Positions 33,618-41,762 of a stretch of DNA of 64,000 bases are shown here, piece by piece. Position 1 is the stretch's first letter; every line of letters begins with the position of its first letter. Under the pieces are notes generated by a model. It saw only the letters and a list, made by a program, of their open reading frames with translations, did no database searches and was not told the origin of the DNA. The stretch lies in assembly GCA_963763475.1 (NCBI GenBank), contig CAVXOR010000003.1, positions 496,001-560,000 on the forward strand, read 5' to 3'. The position numbers were made by a program, and so were the translations under genes. Source of the stretch: AC-32 sp963763475. Its GTDB lineage: Bacteria > Actinomycetota > Thermoleophilia > Gaiellales > Gaiellaceae.

Positions 33618-34427
33618 GTGCCGCTTGCCCACTCGTCCAGCTCCTGGGAGACGCCGCCGGCGGTCCTGCTCGGCGCGGCGCTCGCCCTCGTTCTCTTCGT
33701 CCAGGCCTTCGTCCGTCTCCGCCGACGCAGGCCCGACCACGCGCCCTGGAGCCGCGCCCTGCTCTTCACGGCCGGGCTCGCGTTGCTCGTGCTCCCGCTC
33801 GTCTCCCCGCTCGACCAGCTCGGTGACGAGGACCTGCTGTCGGCGCACATGCTCCAGCACGTGCTGATCGGCGATGCGGCGCCGGCGCTGCTGGTCGTGG
33901 CCGTCCGCGGGCCGCTGCTCTTCTTCCTGCTGCCGCCGTTCCTGCTGCGGCCGCTCGCCTCGTTCCGCCCGTTGCGCGCGTTCCTGGCGTTGCTGCTCGT
34001 ACCGCTCATCAGCCTCGGGCTCTGGGCGGTCGTGTTCGTCGGCTGGCACATCCCGGCCGTCTACGACTACGCCGCCGCGCACCCGCTCGTGCACGACCTC
34101 CAGCACGTGAGCTTCGTCGCCGCGGGGCTCCTGGCCTGGACGCAGCTCGTCGACCCGGCTCGCCACGAGCGCCTGCGCCGGCCGCAGCGGGTCTTCTTCG
34201 CCCTCGGGATGCTCGTGCTCGCCCAGCCGCTCGTCGACGCGCTGCTCTTCACGGCGAGCCCGGCCTACCCGCGCTACACGGGCGCACACGGGATCTCGGC
34301 GCTCACCGACCAGCGGCTGGCCGGGGTCGTGATGATGACCGAGCAGCTGCTAACCCTCGGCATCTGCGTCGCCCTGCTGCTGCGTCCGTACGTGCGCCAG
34401 CGGCAGCAGAAGCCCGCCTTCACGTGA
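33618..34427 (+). CDS. ctaG: cytochrome c oxidase assembly factor CtaG-like, copy 1
   Basis: 269-residue integral membrane protein of the caa3-type CtaG family (DUF1404), needed for copper-dependent cytochrome oxidase assembly. About seven helices; conserved family features are SAHMLQHVLIGDAAPALLVV, FVGWHIPAVYDYAAAHPLVH and DLQHVSFVAAGLLAW, with His residues likely to bind metal. GTG 33618 has TACCCT 9 nt upstream. The stop overlaps the start of copy 2 by 4 nt. Confidence 0.88.
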   Translation: MPLAHSSSSWETPPAVLLGAALALVLFVQAFVRLRRRRPDHAPWSRALLFTAGLALLVLPLVSPLDQLGDEDLLSAHMLQHVLIGDAAPALLVVAVRGPLLFFLLPPFLLRPLASFRPLRAFLALLLVPLISLGLWAVVFVGWHIPAVYDYAAAHPLVHDLQHVSFVAAGLLAWTQLVDPARHERLRRPQRVFFALGMLVLAQPLVDALLFTASPAYPRYTGAHGISALTDQRLAGVVMMTEQLLTLGICVALLLRPYVRQRQQKPAFT

Positions 34428-35194
34428 GCCCGCCCGCCTCGACGTCGTTCAGCTTCGAGCCGCTGTTCCTCGTGCTCGCGGCGGCCGCGGTCTACGGCTA
34501 CGTGCGCCTGGCGCGGAGGGTCGAGCGCCCCTCGTCCTGGCGGGCGACGCTGTTCGGGCTCGGCGTCGCGCTCGTCGCCGTCTCGCTCAACTCGCCGCTC
34601 GAGACGATCGCGGTCCACTACCTGCTCGTGATCCACCTGCTGCAGAACGTGATGGTGGCCGACTGGGCGCCGCCGCTGCTCGTGCTCGGGCTGACGCCGG
34701 CGATGCGGGCCGTGGTGGCGGCGCGCGGGGGCCGCTGGCTCGCCGCGCTGACCCGGCCGCGCTTCGTGCTGCCGTTCTGGCTGGTCGTCTGGTACGGCGT
34801 CCACCTGCCGGCCTTCTACGACTACGCGCTCCGCCACCCGTGGCTGCTGAACGCCGAGCACGCGCTGCTGCTCGCGGCAGGCCTGCTCTTCTGGTGGCCG
34901 GTCTTCTCCGAGCTGCCGCAGCGACTCTCGAGCGCGGTGCGCCTGGTCTACCTCGGCGCGGCCTACGTCGGCTCGGCCTTCCTCTCGCTCGCCCTGATCT
35001 TCTCCTCGAACGCGTTCTACGGCTTCTACGAGGCGGCGCCGCGGCTCTGGGGCCTCTCGCCGGAGAAGGACCAGAACCTCGGCGGGATCCTGATGAACGG
35101 CGAGCAGATGATCGTCTTCTTCGCGGCGCTGTCGTACTTCCTGATGCGGCTGCTGTCCGAAGAGGAGGAGGCGCAGAGGGCGCTCGAGGGGTGA
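34424..35194 (+). CDS. ctaG: cytochrome c oxidase assembly factor CtaG-like, copy 2
   Basis: 256-residue second CtaG-family protein. Same signature positions as copy 1: HYLLVIHLLQNVMVADWAPP, VWYGVHLPAFYDYALRHPWL and LNAEHALLLAAGLLFWWPV, so the two are paralogues from an old duplication rather than near-identical copies. GTG 34424 overlaps copy 1; the end overlaps the next gene (GTGA). The pair may form a heteromer. Confidence 0.87.
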   Translation: MSPPASTSFSFEPLFLVLAAAAVYGYVRLARRVERPSSWRATLFGLGVALVAVSLNSPLETIAVHYLLVIHLLQNVMVADWAPPLLVLGLTPAMRAVVAARGGRWLAALTRPRFVLPFWLVVWYGVHLPAFYDYALRHPWLLNAEHALLLAAGLLFWWPVFSELPQRLSSAVRLVYLGAAYVGSAFLSLALIFSSNAFYGFYEAAPRLWGLSPEKDQNLGGILMNGEQMIVFFAALSYFLMRLLSEEEEAQRALEG

Positions 35195-35800
35195 TCCGGC
35201 GCGCCCTGCTCGTCGCGGCCGCCGCCGCGCTGCTGGGAGTGCCCACGGCGCGCGCCAACGGGGATCCTGCGAGCGACGTCCTGCTCACGCAGAAGGTCTT
35301 CTTCCCGATCGACGCGCCGCTCCCCGACTCCGACCGGGACAAGCTGCTGAAGACGGTCGAGGCGGCCAACGAGCGCGGCTACACGATCCGCGTCGCGCTG
35401 ATCCCGTTCACGACTGGACCTGGGCACGGCGATCAGCCTCTGGCGACATCCGCAGGACTACTCGAAGTTCCTCGGCAGCGAGCTCGCCTTCGTCTACAGG
35501 AACCGTCTGCTCGTGGTGATGCCGTCGGGATTCGGCTTCTACAACCGGAACAAGCCGGTCGCAAAGGAGCGAAGCGTGCTCGAGCGGGTGCCCGTCGGGA
35601 AGACGCCCGTCGCCCAGACCCAATCCGCCGCGGCGGCGGTGCGGGCGCTTGCGGCGTCGGAGGGGGTCACGCTCCCGGAGATCTCGACCGGCGGCCACGA
35701 CTGGCGCGACCGCGCGATCGTCGCCGTGGCCGGGCTGCTTGTCGTGGCCCTGATCGTGCTGGGGGGCCGCTGGCTCAGAGCCCGAGGTGCCGCGCGATGA
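35191..35800 (+). pseudogene. secreted, membrane-anchored protein with a frameshift (TPM-like)
   Basis: Starts GTG 35191 with signal ALLVAAAAALLGVPTARANG and DSDRDKLLKTVEAANERGYT. The frame is broken near 35412-35420: it should continue DLGTAISLWRHPQDYSKFLG, FVYRNRLLVVMPSGFGFYN and end with helix IVAVAGLLVVALIVLGGRWL, but these are one frame over. As read, the first frame ends in arginine-rich nonsense. The product resembles short TPM-type anchored domains; family not certain. The end converges on acyl-CoA dehydrogenase with 26 nt overlap. Part of the ctaG operon by overlap. Confidence 0.65.
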
Positions 35801-36908
35801 CCATGCGCTGGACCTCGTTGGTGCCTTCGCCGATCTCCAGGATCTTCTGGTCGCGGTAGAGCCGTGCGATGGCCGATTCCTCCATGAACCCGTAGCCGCC
35901 GTGGATCTGCAGCGCCGCGTTCGCCGCGCGGTGCGAGAGCTCGCCGGTGTAGAGCTTCGCCATCGCCGCCTCCTTGGCGAACGGGCGGCCCTGATCCTTC
36001 AGCCACGCCGCCTTGTAGGTCAGCGCCCGCCCGGCCTCGAGCTCGACCGCCATGTCCGCGAGCTGGAACTGGATCGCTTGGAAGCTCGAGATCGGCCTGC
36101 CGAACTGCTCGCGCTCCTTGGCATACGCGTAGGCCAGGTCGTAGGCGCCCTGCGCCAGCCCGACGCCCATGGCCGCGACAGAGATCCGCCCGCCGTCGAG
36201 GATCTCCAGGAACTGCGTGAAGCCCTTGCCACGCTCGCCGAGCAGGTTCCCCTCCGGGATCGCGCAGTCGCGGAACGAGAGCTCGCGGGTGTCGGATGCG
36301 CGCCAGCCCAGCTTCTCCATCGGCGCCGAGATCTCGTAGCCGGCCGTGCCGTTCGCGACGATCAGGTTCGAGATCTCGTCCTCGCCCGTGCGCGCGGTGA
36401 TCGTCACGCAGGACGTGATCTCGGTGCCGGCGTTGGTGATGAAGATCTTCGACCCGTTCACGACCCACTCGCCGTCGCGCAGCTCCGCGCTCGTGCGCGA
36501 GGCGGCAGCGTCGGAGCCGGCGCCGGGCTCGGTCAGCCCGAACGCGGCGAGCTTGCTGCCCGACGCGAGGTCGGGCAACCACTGCTGCTTCTGTTCCTCG
36601 GAGCCGAACAACAGGATCGGCATCGTCCCGAGCGAGGTGTGCGCCGCCATCGTGATCGCCACCGACGAGTCGATCCGCGACAGCTCCTCGACCGCGATCG
36701 CGTACGAGAGCGTGTCGGTGCCCGCACCGCCGTATTCCTCCGGGATCGGCATTCCCATCAGTCCGAGCTCGGCCAGCTCCGCGACCAGCTCGTAGGGGAA
36801 CCGGTGCTCTCGGTCGAGCTCGGCTGCTACCGGTGCCACGCGCTGCTCCGCGAACTCGCGGACTGTCGAGCGGACGAGCTCGTGCTCGGGCGTCAGGTCG
36901 AGGTTCAC
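35775..36908 (-). CDS. acyl-CoA dehydrogenase
   Basis: 377-residue FAD flavoprotein, complete: LTPEHELVRSTVREFAEQRV, AFGLTEPGAGSDAAASRTSA (FAD/substrate loop), IFITNAGTEITSCVTIT, ISSFQAIQFQLADMAVELEA, and QIHGGYGFMEESAIARLYRD with the probable catalytic Glu, ending KILEIGEGTNEVQRMVIARH. The position of the Glu fits short/medium-chain enzymes rather than isovaleryl-CoA dehydrogenases. Substrate open. GTG 36908 overlaps the pepA stop by 1 nt (TAGTG), so they form an operon. Confidence 0.92.
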   Translation of the reverse strand: MNLDLTPEHELVRSTVREFAEQRVAPVAAELDREHRFPYELVAELAELGLMGMPIPEEYGGAGTDTLSYAIAVEELSRIDSSVAITMAAHTSLGTMPILLFGSEEQKQQWLPDLASGSKLAAFGLTEPGAGSDAAASRTSAELRDGEWVVNGSKIFITNAGTEITSCVTITARTGEDEISNLIVANGTAGYEISAPMEKLGWRASDTRELSFRDCAIPEGNLLGERGKGFTQFLEILDGGRISVAAMGVGLAQGAYDLAYAYAKEREQFGRPISSFQAIQFQLADMAVELEAGRALTYKAAWLKDQGRPFAKEAAMAKLYTGELSHRAANAALQIHGGYGFMEESAIARLYRDQKILEIGEGTNEVQRMVIARHLGL

Positions 36909-38398
36909 TACTTCGAGAGGCGAGTGGCCAGCTCGACGATCAGCCGGACCCCGTAGCCGGTGCCGCCGCGCTGGCTGAGGTAGTCGCCGCGCGACCGCTC
37001 GAGGAAGGCCGGGCCGGCGATGTCGGCGTGCGCCCAGGGCCCGTCACCGGCGAACTCCTCCAGGAACTTGGCCGCGAGCACGGCTCCGGCCTGCCGGAGA
37101 TCGGACGAGTTCTTCAGGTCTGCGAAGACCGAGTCGACGTAGCGGCGGTAGCGCGGGTGCATCGGGAAGGGCCAGATGTGGTCGCCGCTCGCCTCGCCGG
37201 CGGCGAGGATCTCGTCGCGCCAGGCTTCGTCGTTGGCGAAGACGCCCGCGTACAGGTCGCCGAGCGCGACCTCCATCGCCCCGGTCAGCGTGGCCAGGTC
37301 GAGCACGTGCGTCGCCCCCTGCTCCCGTGCGTACCAGAGCGCGTCGGCCAGCACGAGGCGGCCCTCGGCATCGGTGTTCGTGATCTCGATCGTCTTGCCG
37401 TTGGCGGCCGTGATGATGTCGCCCGGACGGTAGGCGTGCCCGCTCGGCATGTTTTCCGAGGCCGCGGCCACGGTCAGCACGCGCACCGGCAGACCGAGCT
37501 CCGCGATCGCGCCGGTCGCCTCGATCACGGCGGCGCCGCCGGCCATGTCGCCCTTCATGTCCTCCATGTGCAGCGACGGCTTGAGCGAGATGCCGCCGGT
37601 GTCGAAGGTGATCGCCTTGCCGACGAGGCCGAGCACGAGGTCGCCGCGGGCCGGCTCGGGCGGGTCGTAGCGCAGCACCACCAGGCGCGCAGGGTTGTCG
37701 CTGCCCTGCGCGACCGCGGCGAGCGCGCCCATCCCGAGCTGCTTGATCCGCTCGGGGTCGAGCGCCTCGGTGCTGACGTGCTCCAGCGAGGACGCGATCT
37801 CCTCTGCGCGCTTGGCCAGCCGTTCTGGGGTGGTCTCGTTCGGCGGGCTGTTGACCAGGTCGCGCGCACGGTTCGTCCACTCGGCGACCGTCGCCGCGCG
37901 CTCCGCGGCCTCGGCCAGGCCGTCGCCCTCGCCGCAGAGGACGAGGGAGTTGAGCTTCGGCTCCGGCTCGTCCTGCTTCCAGCGCGCGGTGTTGTAGCTG
38001 CCGATGGCGGTGCCCTCGACCAGCGCTCGGACCTGCTCCTCGGCCGGGAGCCCGAGCTCGCCGTCGACCACCCAGGCCACGGTCTCGGCGTAGCTACCGG
38101 TCTCGTGTGCGACGGCCGCGGCGGCCGTGCGCAGGGCGTCCGCGTCGAGGTGCTCGCGGGGGCCGAGCCCGGCGACTGCCACCCGTTGCGCGCCGAGCTT
38201 GCCGTCGACGTGCACGATCGAGACGTGGCCGGACTCGCCTCGCAGCTCGCCTTCGCCAGCGAGCCGGGCGAGCAGGCCGTCGAGCTTCGAGTCCAGCACG
38301 GAGGCCGCGCCCGCGACCTTGTCGTCTCCGGACAGCGGGACCGCGACGACGTCCGCTTCGACCTGCTCCGGCGTCACCGCCTGGACCTGGACTCGCAT
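36908..38398 (-). CDS. pepA: leucyl aminopeptidase (M17)
   Basis: 496-residue dinuclear-metal aminopeptidase. The variable N-terminal domain (1-~165) precedes the catalytic domain: GLVGKAITFDTGGISLKPS (metal Lys/Asp), MKGDMAGGAAVIEA, MPSGHAYRPGDIITAANGKT and the M17 signature NTDAEGRLVLADAL, then LATLTGAMEVALGDLYAGVF. Complete. TAGCAT lies 9 nt before ATG 38398. Releases N-terminal amino acids such as leucine, consistent with the amino acid catabolism genes nearby. Confidence 0.95.
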   Translation of the reverse strand: MRVQVQAVTPEQVEADVVAVPLSGDDKVAGAASVLDSKLDGLLARLAGEGELRGESGHVSIVHVDGKLGAQRVAVAGLGPREHLDADALRTAAAAVAHETGSYAETVAWVVDGELGLPAEEQVRALVEGTAIGSYNTARWKQDEPEPKLNSLVLCGEGDGLAEAAERAATVAEWTNRARDLVNSPPNETTPERLAKRAEEIASSLEHVSTEALDPERIKQLGMGALAAVAQGSDNPARLVVLRYDPPEPARGDLVLGLVGKAITFDTGGISLKPSLHMEDMKGDMAGGAAVIEATGAIAELGLPVRVLTVAAASENMPSGHAYRPGDIITAANGKTIEITNTDAEGRLVLADALWYAREQGATHVLDLATLTGAMEVALGDLYAGVFANDEAWRDEILAAGEASGDHIWPFPMHPRYRRYVDSVFADLKNSSDLRQAGAVLAAKFLEEFAGDGPWAHADIAGPAFLERSRGDYLSQRGGTGYGVRLIVELATRLSK

Positions 38399-38441
38399 CG
38401 CCGCGCGATGCTAGCCGACGGCCTTCGTAGCCTGCCGCCCC

Positions 38442-38738
38442 ATGAGGGGGCTATACCTCGTGCGCGGTGGTGCCGATAGAGCGCTCGTGGCACGCGGCAT
38501 GTCACTGCGGCACCTGCGGCCGGCGCGCTTTCGGCGCCGTCGTCCGCGCGCGAGCGTGGAGGCTCTGACCCTGCACGTCGCAGGGCTCGTCGCTGAGCGC
38601 CAGGAGCTACGTGAGGGCGGCGCCAGCGAGACTGCGCTGGAGCAAAACCGGATCCAGATCGCCCGCGCCCAGTGGGAGCTCGGGCATGCGCTGATCGACC
38701 GGCATCTGCCGCAGGCCGCTGAGCAACCGGCTGCCTAG
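38442..38738 (+). CDS. small conserved hypothetical protein
   Basis: 98 residues. The N-terminal half is arginine-rich and uncertain; an internal ATG at 38499 (MSLRHLRPARF) could be the true start. The C-terminal helix LHVAGLVAERQELREGGASE and NRIQIARAQWELGHALIDRH recurs in other high-GC actinobacteria as a short regulatory-looking protein of unknown role. No motifs for catalysis. Divergent from pepA. Confidence 0.55.
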   Translation: MRGLYLVRGGADRALVARGMSLRHLRPARFRRRRPRASVEALTLHVAGLVAERQELREGGASETALEQNRIQIARAQWELGHALIDRHLPQAAEQPAA

Positions 38739-38753
38739 ACGGCTCGGCGCCCT

Positions 38754-38927
38754 CTAGCGGCGGCTATTCGGATCGAGGACGTCGGGCGTCGGCGGAATGT
38801 TCGGCGGCCCGCTGAGCTGCGAGGTCTTGATCGTCTCGCGCTCCAACCGCATCCGGTCCGCTTCGGCTTGCGACGCGGCATCTACGGGCGGACGCAGCCA
38901 CGCGAAGATCTTCTTGATGGGGTTCAT
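38754..38927 (-). CDS. small conserved hypothetical protein
   Basis: 57 residues from ATG 38927: MNPIKKIFAWLRPPVDAASQ, then a charged helix EADRMRLERETIKTSQ and a proline-rich end NIPPTPDVLDPNSRR. The organisation suggests a small amphipathic, perhaps membrane-associated, protein. ATG 38936 would add three residues. No Shine-Dalgarno. Function unknown. Confidence 0.55.
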   Translation of the reverse strand: MNPIKKIFAWLRPPVDAASQAEADRMRLERETIKTSQLSGPPNIPPTPDVLDPNSRR

Positions 38928-38966
38928 GCGGATCATCGTACGCCGCCACTGCTGCACGAGCTCCAG

Positions 38967-40145
38967 CTAGAGGTTCGACCAGACCCCGTGTGCGGCCGGG
39001 TTCAGCTCGATCTCGACCGGCACCGCCGACTCGCGCGCGGCGTCCGGAGGCAGCTCGGAAAGCCCCAGGTGTTGGGCGAGGAAGGGCGCCAGGTAGCGGC
39101 CGACGATCTTGGCCGGCGGCCACCAGAGCGGCTCGGTGTCGACGAGCGAGACGGCGGGGCTGCCCTCGGCCCGCAGGAAGCGCGGGCTCATCCCCGTCAG
39201 CAGCATCCCGCGGAGGACCGGCCGGAACGGGCTCGGCTCGAGCTTGGCGCCGGCGCGGGCGGCGATCGACTCTGCTGCGGCGTCGGCCTGCTGAGCGGCG
39301 ATCCCACCCTGCTTGAGCGGGAAGCTGGTCGTGTCCCCGGCGGCCCAGATGTCCACTTCGCCGTGAACCTGTCCGAACGGATCGGTCGGCAAGAATCCCT
39401 GCTGGTCGGAGGAGACGCCGTTGAGACGTGGGCCGTCCAGCCGCGGCAGGGCCACGACCCGGTCTGCCCCGATCGAGCCACCGGGCGCGATCTGCAGCGC
39501 GCCGGCGGCGAACGAGAGCGGCGTCGTGCCCGGCACGAGCTCGATCCCGCGATCCTCGAGCAGCTCGGCGATCGCCGAGCTGGCTGCCGCACCGAACAGC
39601 TCGAGCGGCGTGTCCTCGGGCGTGACGATCGTGACCGAGACGGCGGTGGCGAAGTCGTCGACGAGGTGTGCTCGCGTCAGGAGCGCGAGCTCGTAGAGCG
39701 GCAGCGTCCAGCGGGAGCCGCTCGGAATCGCGAAGACGAAGCTGTCGAGCTTGCCCGCGAGGGCGTCCTTCACCATGTGCGCCAGGGCCGCGGCCTCGTC
39801 TGCGCCACGGAAGCAGAGGGCACCGGGGAGGGCGGGGGTGGGAACCGCGCCGGTCGCGAGCAGCAGGAGGTCGAACGTCAGCTCCTCGCCCTCGGACGTG
39901 AACACGAGGTGCTCCTCGGGGTCGACTGCCGTCACCATCGCCTTGCGGAGCGTCGCTCCCGCGGCCTCCGCCAGACGCTCCAGGGGGAACGTCCGCTGCT
40001 CGCCCGTGACGAGCAACGGTCGGTAGACGAAGTGCGGGTCCGGCGCCACGAGCTCCACCCGCGTGAGCTCCGGGGCCAGCTCGTGCAACGCCAGCGCCCC
40101 CTCGAGGGCCGCGACGCCTCCGCCGACGATCAGGACCTTGGTCAT
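38967..40145 (-). CDS. NAD(P)/FAD-dependent oxidoreductase (NDH-2/SQR-like)
   Basis: 392-residue two-dinucleotide-binding flavoprotein. MTKVLIVGGGVAALEGALAL is the FAD fold; FDLLLLATGAVPTPALPG the ATG motif; VDIWAAGDTTSFPLKQGGIA the second FAD motif. The middle pyridine-nucleotide domain lacks a perfect GxGxxG. Only one cysteine lies near the redox position (GALCFRG), so true sulfide:quinone reductase activity is unlikely. Substrate unknown. Divergent from the MFS gene. Confidence 0.83.
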   Translation of the reverse strand: MTKVLIVGGGVAALEGALALHELAPELTRVELVAPDPHFVYRPLLVTGEQRTFPLERLAEAAGATLRKAMVTAVDPEEHLVFTSEGEELTFDLLLLATGAVPTPALPGALCFRGADEAAALAHMVKDALAGKLDSFVFAIPSGSRWTLPLYELALLTRAHLVDDFATAVSVTIVTPEDTPLELFGAAASSAIAELLEDRGIELVPGTTPLSFAAGALQIAPGGSIGADRVVALPRLDGPRLNGVSSDQQGFLPTDPFGQVHGEVDIWAAGDTTSFPLKQGGIAAQQADAAAESIAARAGAKLEPSPFRPVLRGMLLTGMSPRFLRAEGSPAVSLVDTEPLWWPPAKIVGRYLAPFLAQHLGLSELPPDAARESAVPVEIELNPAAHGVWSNL

Positions 40146-40221
40146 CTCGAGCGATCGTCGCGCCGAAGCGCGGTCGGATCATCGGCGCGACCACTGATCG
40201 GGCTAACGGGTTTTCCGCAGC

Positions 40222-40227
40222 TAGGCT
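40222..40227 (+). promoter_or_regulatory. -10 box of the Fsr-like MFS gene, leaderless arrangement
   Basis: TAGGCT ends 7 nt before ATG 40235; no Shine-Dalgarno. Confidence 0.5.
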
Positions 40228-40234
40228 CGGACCG

Positions 40235-41410
40235 ATGCGAGCCGAGGTCGACAAGCGGGCGATGGCGGCGCTCTCGTTGGGCCACGGGGCCACCGACTTC
40301 GCCAACGGCGCGCTGCCCGCGCTGCTGCCGTTCATGGTCGACCGCTTCCGGCTCTCGTACACGCTGGCTGCGGTCGTGATGCTCGCCTCGACGGCTTCGT
40401 CGTCGCTGGTGCAGCCGCTCTTCGGGGCCTGGTCGGACCGCCGCGGAGCGATCTGGCTGCTCCCTGCCGGCGTCGCACTGGCCGGGATCGGGATCGCGCT
40501 GGCCGCGGCCTCGCCGACGTACTGGCTGGTGCTGCTGCTCGTCGTCGTCTCCGGACTCGGCGTCGCGGCCTATCACCCGGAGGGCTCGAAGTTCGCCGCC
40601 TACGCCAGCGGTGCCAAGCGGGCGAGCGGGATGAGCCTCTTCTCGATCGGCGGCAACATCGGCTACGCGCTCGGCCCGACCGCGACCACGCCGCTCGTGC
40701 TCGCGCTCGGCTTGACGGGCGGCCTGCTGCTCGCGCTGCCCGTCCTCGGCGTGGCGCTCGCACTGCTGCTCGTGACGCCGTTCCTGGCCCGCTTCGTGCC
40801 CAAGCCGGGCACGGGCGCCGCGGCGAGCGGGGAGGACCGCCCCGCCGCGCTCGTCCTGCTACTCGGGGTGATCGCCTTCCGCAGCGTCGCCTGGTTCGGC
40901 CTGATCACCTTTGTCCCGCTCTGGGAGGTCTCGCTCGGCCACTCGAAGGCACACGGCTCGCACCTGCTCTCGCTGATGCTGCTCGCCGGTGGGCTCGGCA
41001 CCCTGGCCGCGGGGCCGCTGGCCGACCGGCTCGGCCGGCGCCCCGTGCTGATCGCGAGCCTGGCCGCGACCGCGCCGCTGATCCTCGTCTACGTGCTCGC
41101 CGGCGGCGTCCCCGGGGCGATCGCCCTGGCGCTGGTCGGCGTCTGCGTGATCTCGACCTTCGGCGTGACGATGGTGATGGCCCAGGAGTACCTGCCGCGG
41201 CGAATCGGGATGGCGTCGGGCCTCTCGATCGGGCTCTCGATCGGCCTCGGCGGGATCGCCGCGGTCGCGCTCGGCGCGCTGGCGGACTCGGTCGATCTGC
41301 AGGCGGCGATGTATGCGGCCGCGGCCGCGCCGCTCGTCGCGCTCGTGCTCGCTGCGCTCCTCCCGTCGAGCCGCGCGCAGGGGCGCCTCGCGCCCGAGCC
41401 GGTTCTGTAA
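40235..41410 (+). CDS. MFS transporter, fosmidomycin-resistance (Fsr)-like
   Basis: 391 residues, 12 helices. ALSLGHGATDFANGALPALL and VQPLFGAWSDRRGAIWLLP (MFS loop), then GVAAYHPEGSKFAAYASGAK are the pattern of the Fsr subfamily of drug/metabolite exporters. The C-half has FGLITFVPLWEVSLGHSKAH and AGPLADRLGRRPVLIASL. Actual substrate not deducible. Followed 13 bp later by an SCP2 protein. Confidence 0.87.
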   Translation: MRAEVDKRAMAALSLGHGATDFANGALPALLPFMVDRFRLSYTLAAVVMLASTASSSLVQPLFGAWSDRRGAIWLLPAGVALAGIGIALAAASPTYWLVLLLVVVSGLGVAAYHPEGSKFAAYASGAKRASGMSLFSIGGNIGYALGPTATTPLVLALGLTGGLLLALPVLGVALALLLVTPFLARFVPKPGTGAAASGEDRPAALVLLLGVIAFRSVAWFGLITFVPLWEVSLGHSKAHGSHLLSLMLLAGGLGTLAAGPLADRLGRRPVLIASLAATAPLILVYVLAGGVPGAIALALVGVCVISTFGVTMVMAQEYLPRRIGMASGLSIGLSIGLGGIAAVALGALADSVDLQAAMYAAAAAPLVALVLAALLPSSRAQGRLAPEPVL

Positions 41411-41423
41411 TCTCGGCTCTCCG

Positions 41424-41729
41424 ATGGACAGCCCGAGAGAGTTCTTCGAGTCGCTCGAGACGCGCGTCGACCCCGCCAAGGCGAAGGGCCTGACCGCGAG
41501 CTACAAGTTCGTCATCGACGGCGCGGGCACGTGGCACGTCGACGTCGACGACGGGAACGTGAAGGTGACCGAGGAGGAAGGCGACGCCGACTGCACGATC
41601 ACCGCCTCGGAGGAGACGTTCACGAAGATCGCCAAGGGCGAGCAGAACCCGACCGCGGCCTACATGTCCGGCAAGCTCAAGATCAAGGGCGACATGGGCC
41701 AGGCGATGAAGCTTCAGAAGCTCTTTTAA
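41424..41729 (+). CDS. SCP2 sterol-binding-domain protein
   Basis: 101-residue single SCP2 domain: REFFESLETRVDPAKAKGLT, YKFVIDGAGTWHVDVDDGNV, ADCTITASEETFTKIAKGEQ and NPTAAYMSGKLKIKGDMGQA. Such proteins bind lipids or acyl-CoA in a hydrophobic tunnel. ATG 41424 is the proper start; the longer open frame to 41313 runs back into the MFS gene. TAATCT lies 10 nt upstream. Near fatty-acyl-CoA genes. Confidence 0.88.
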   Translation: MDSPREFFESLETRVDPAKAKGLTASYKFVIDGAGTWHVDVDDGNVKVTEEEGDADCTITASEETFTKIAKGEQNPTAAYMSGKLKIKGDMGQAMKLQKLF

Positions 41730-41749
41730 GTCCGCTTACAAGTGGGGCG

Positions 41750-41755
41750 TAGGCT
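41750..41755 (+). promoter_or_regulatory. -10 box of the TolB-like gene, leaderless arrangement
   Basis: TAGGCT ends 7 nt before ATG 41763; no Shine-Dalgarno. Confidence 0.5.
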
Positions 41756-41762
41756 CGGTGCA

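Noticed and set aside
38967..40145. Sulfide:quinone oxidoreductase
   Set aside because: The redox-active cysteine pair is missing; only a general NDH-2/SQR-like call is supported.
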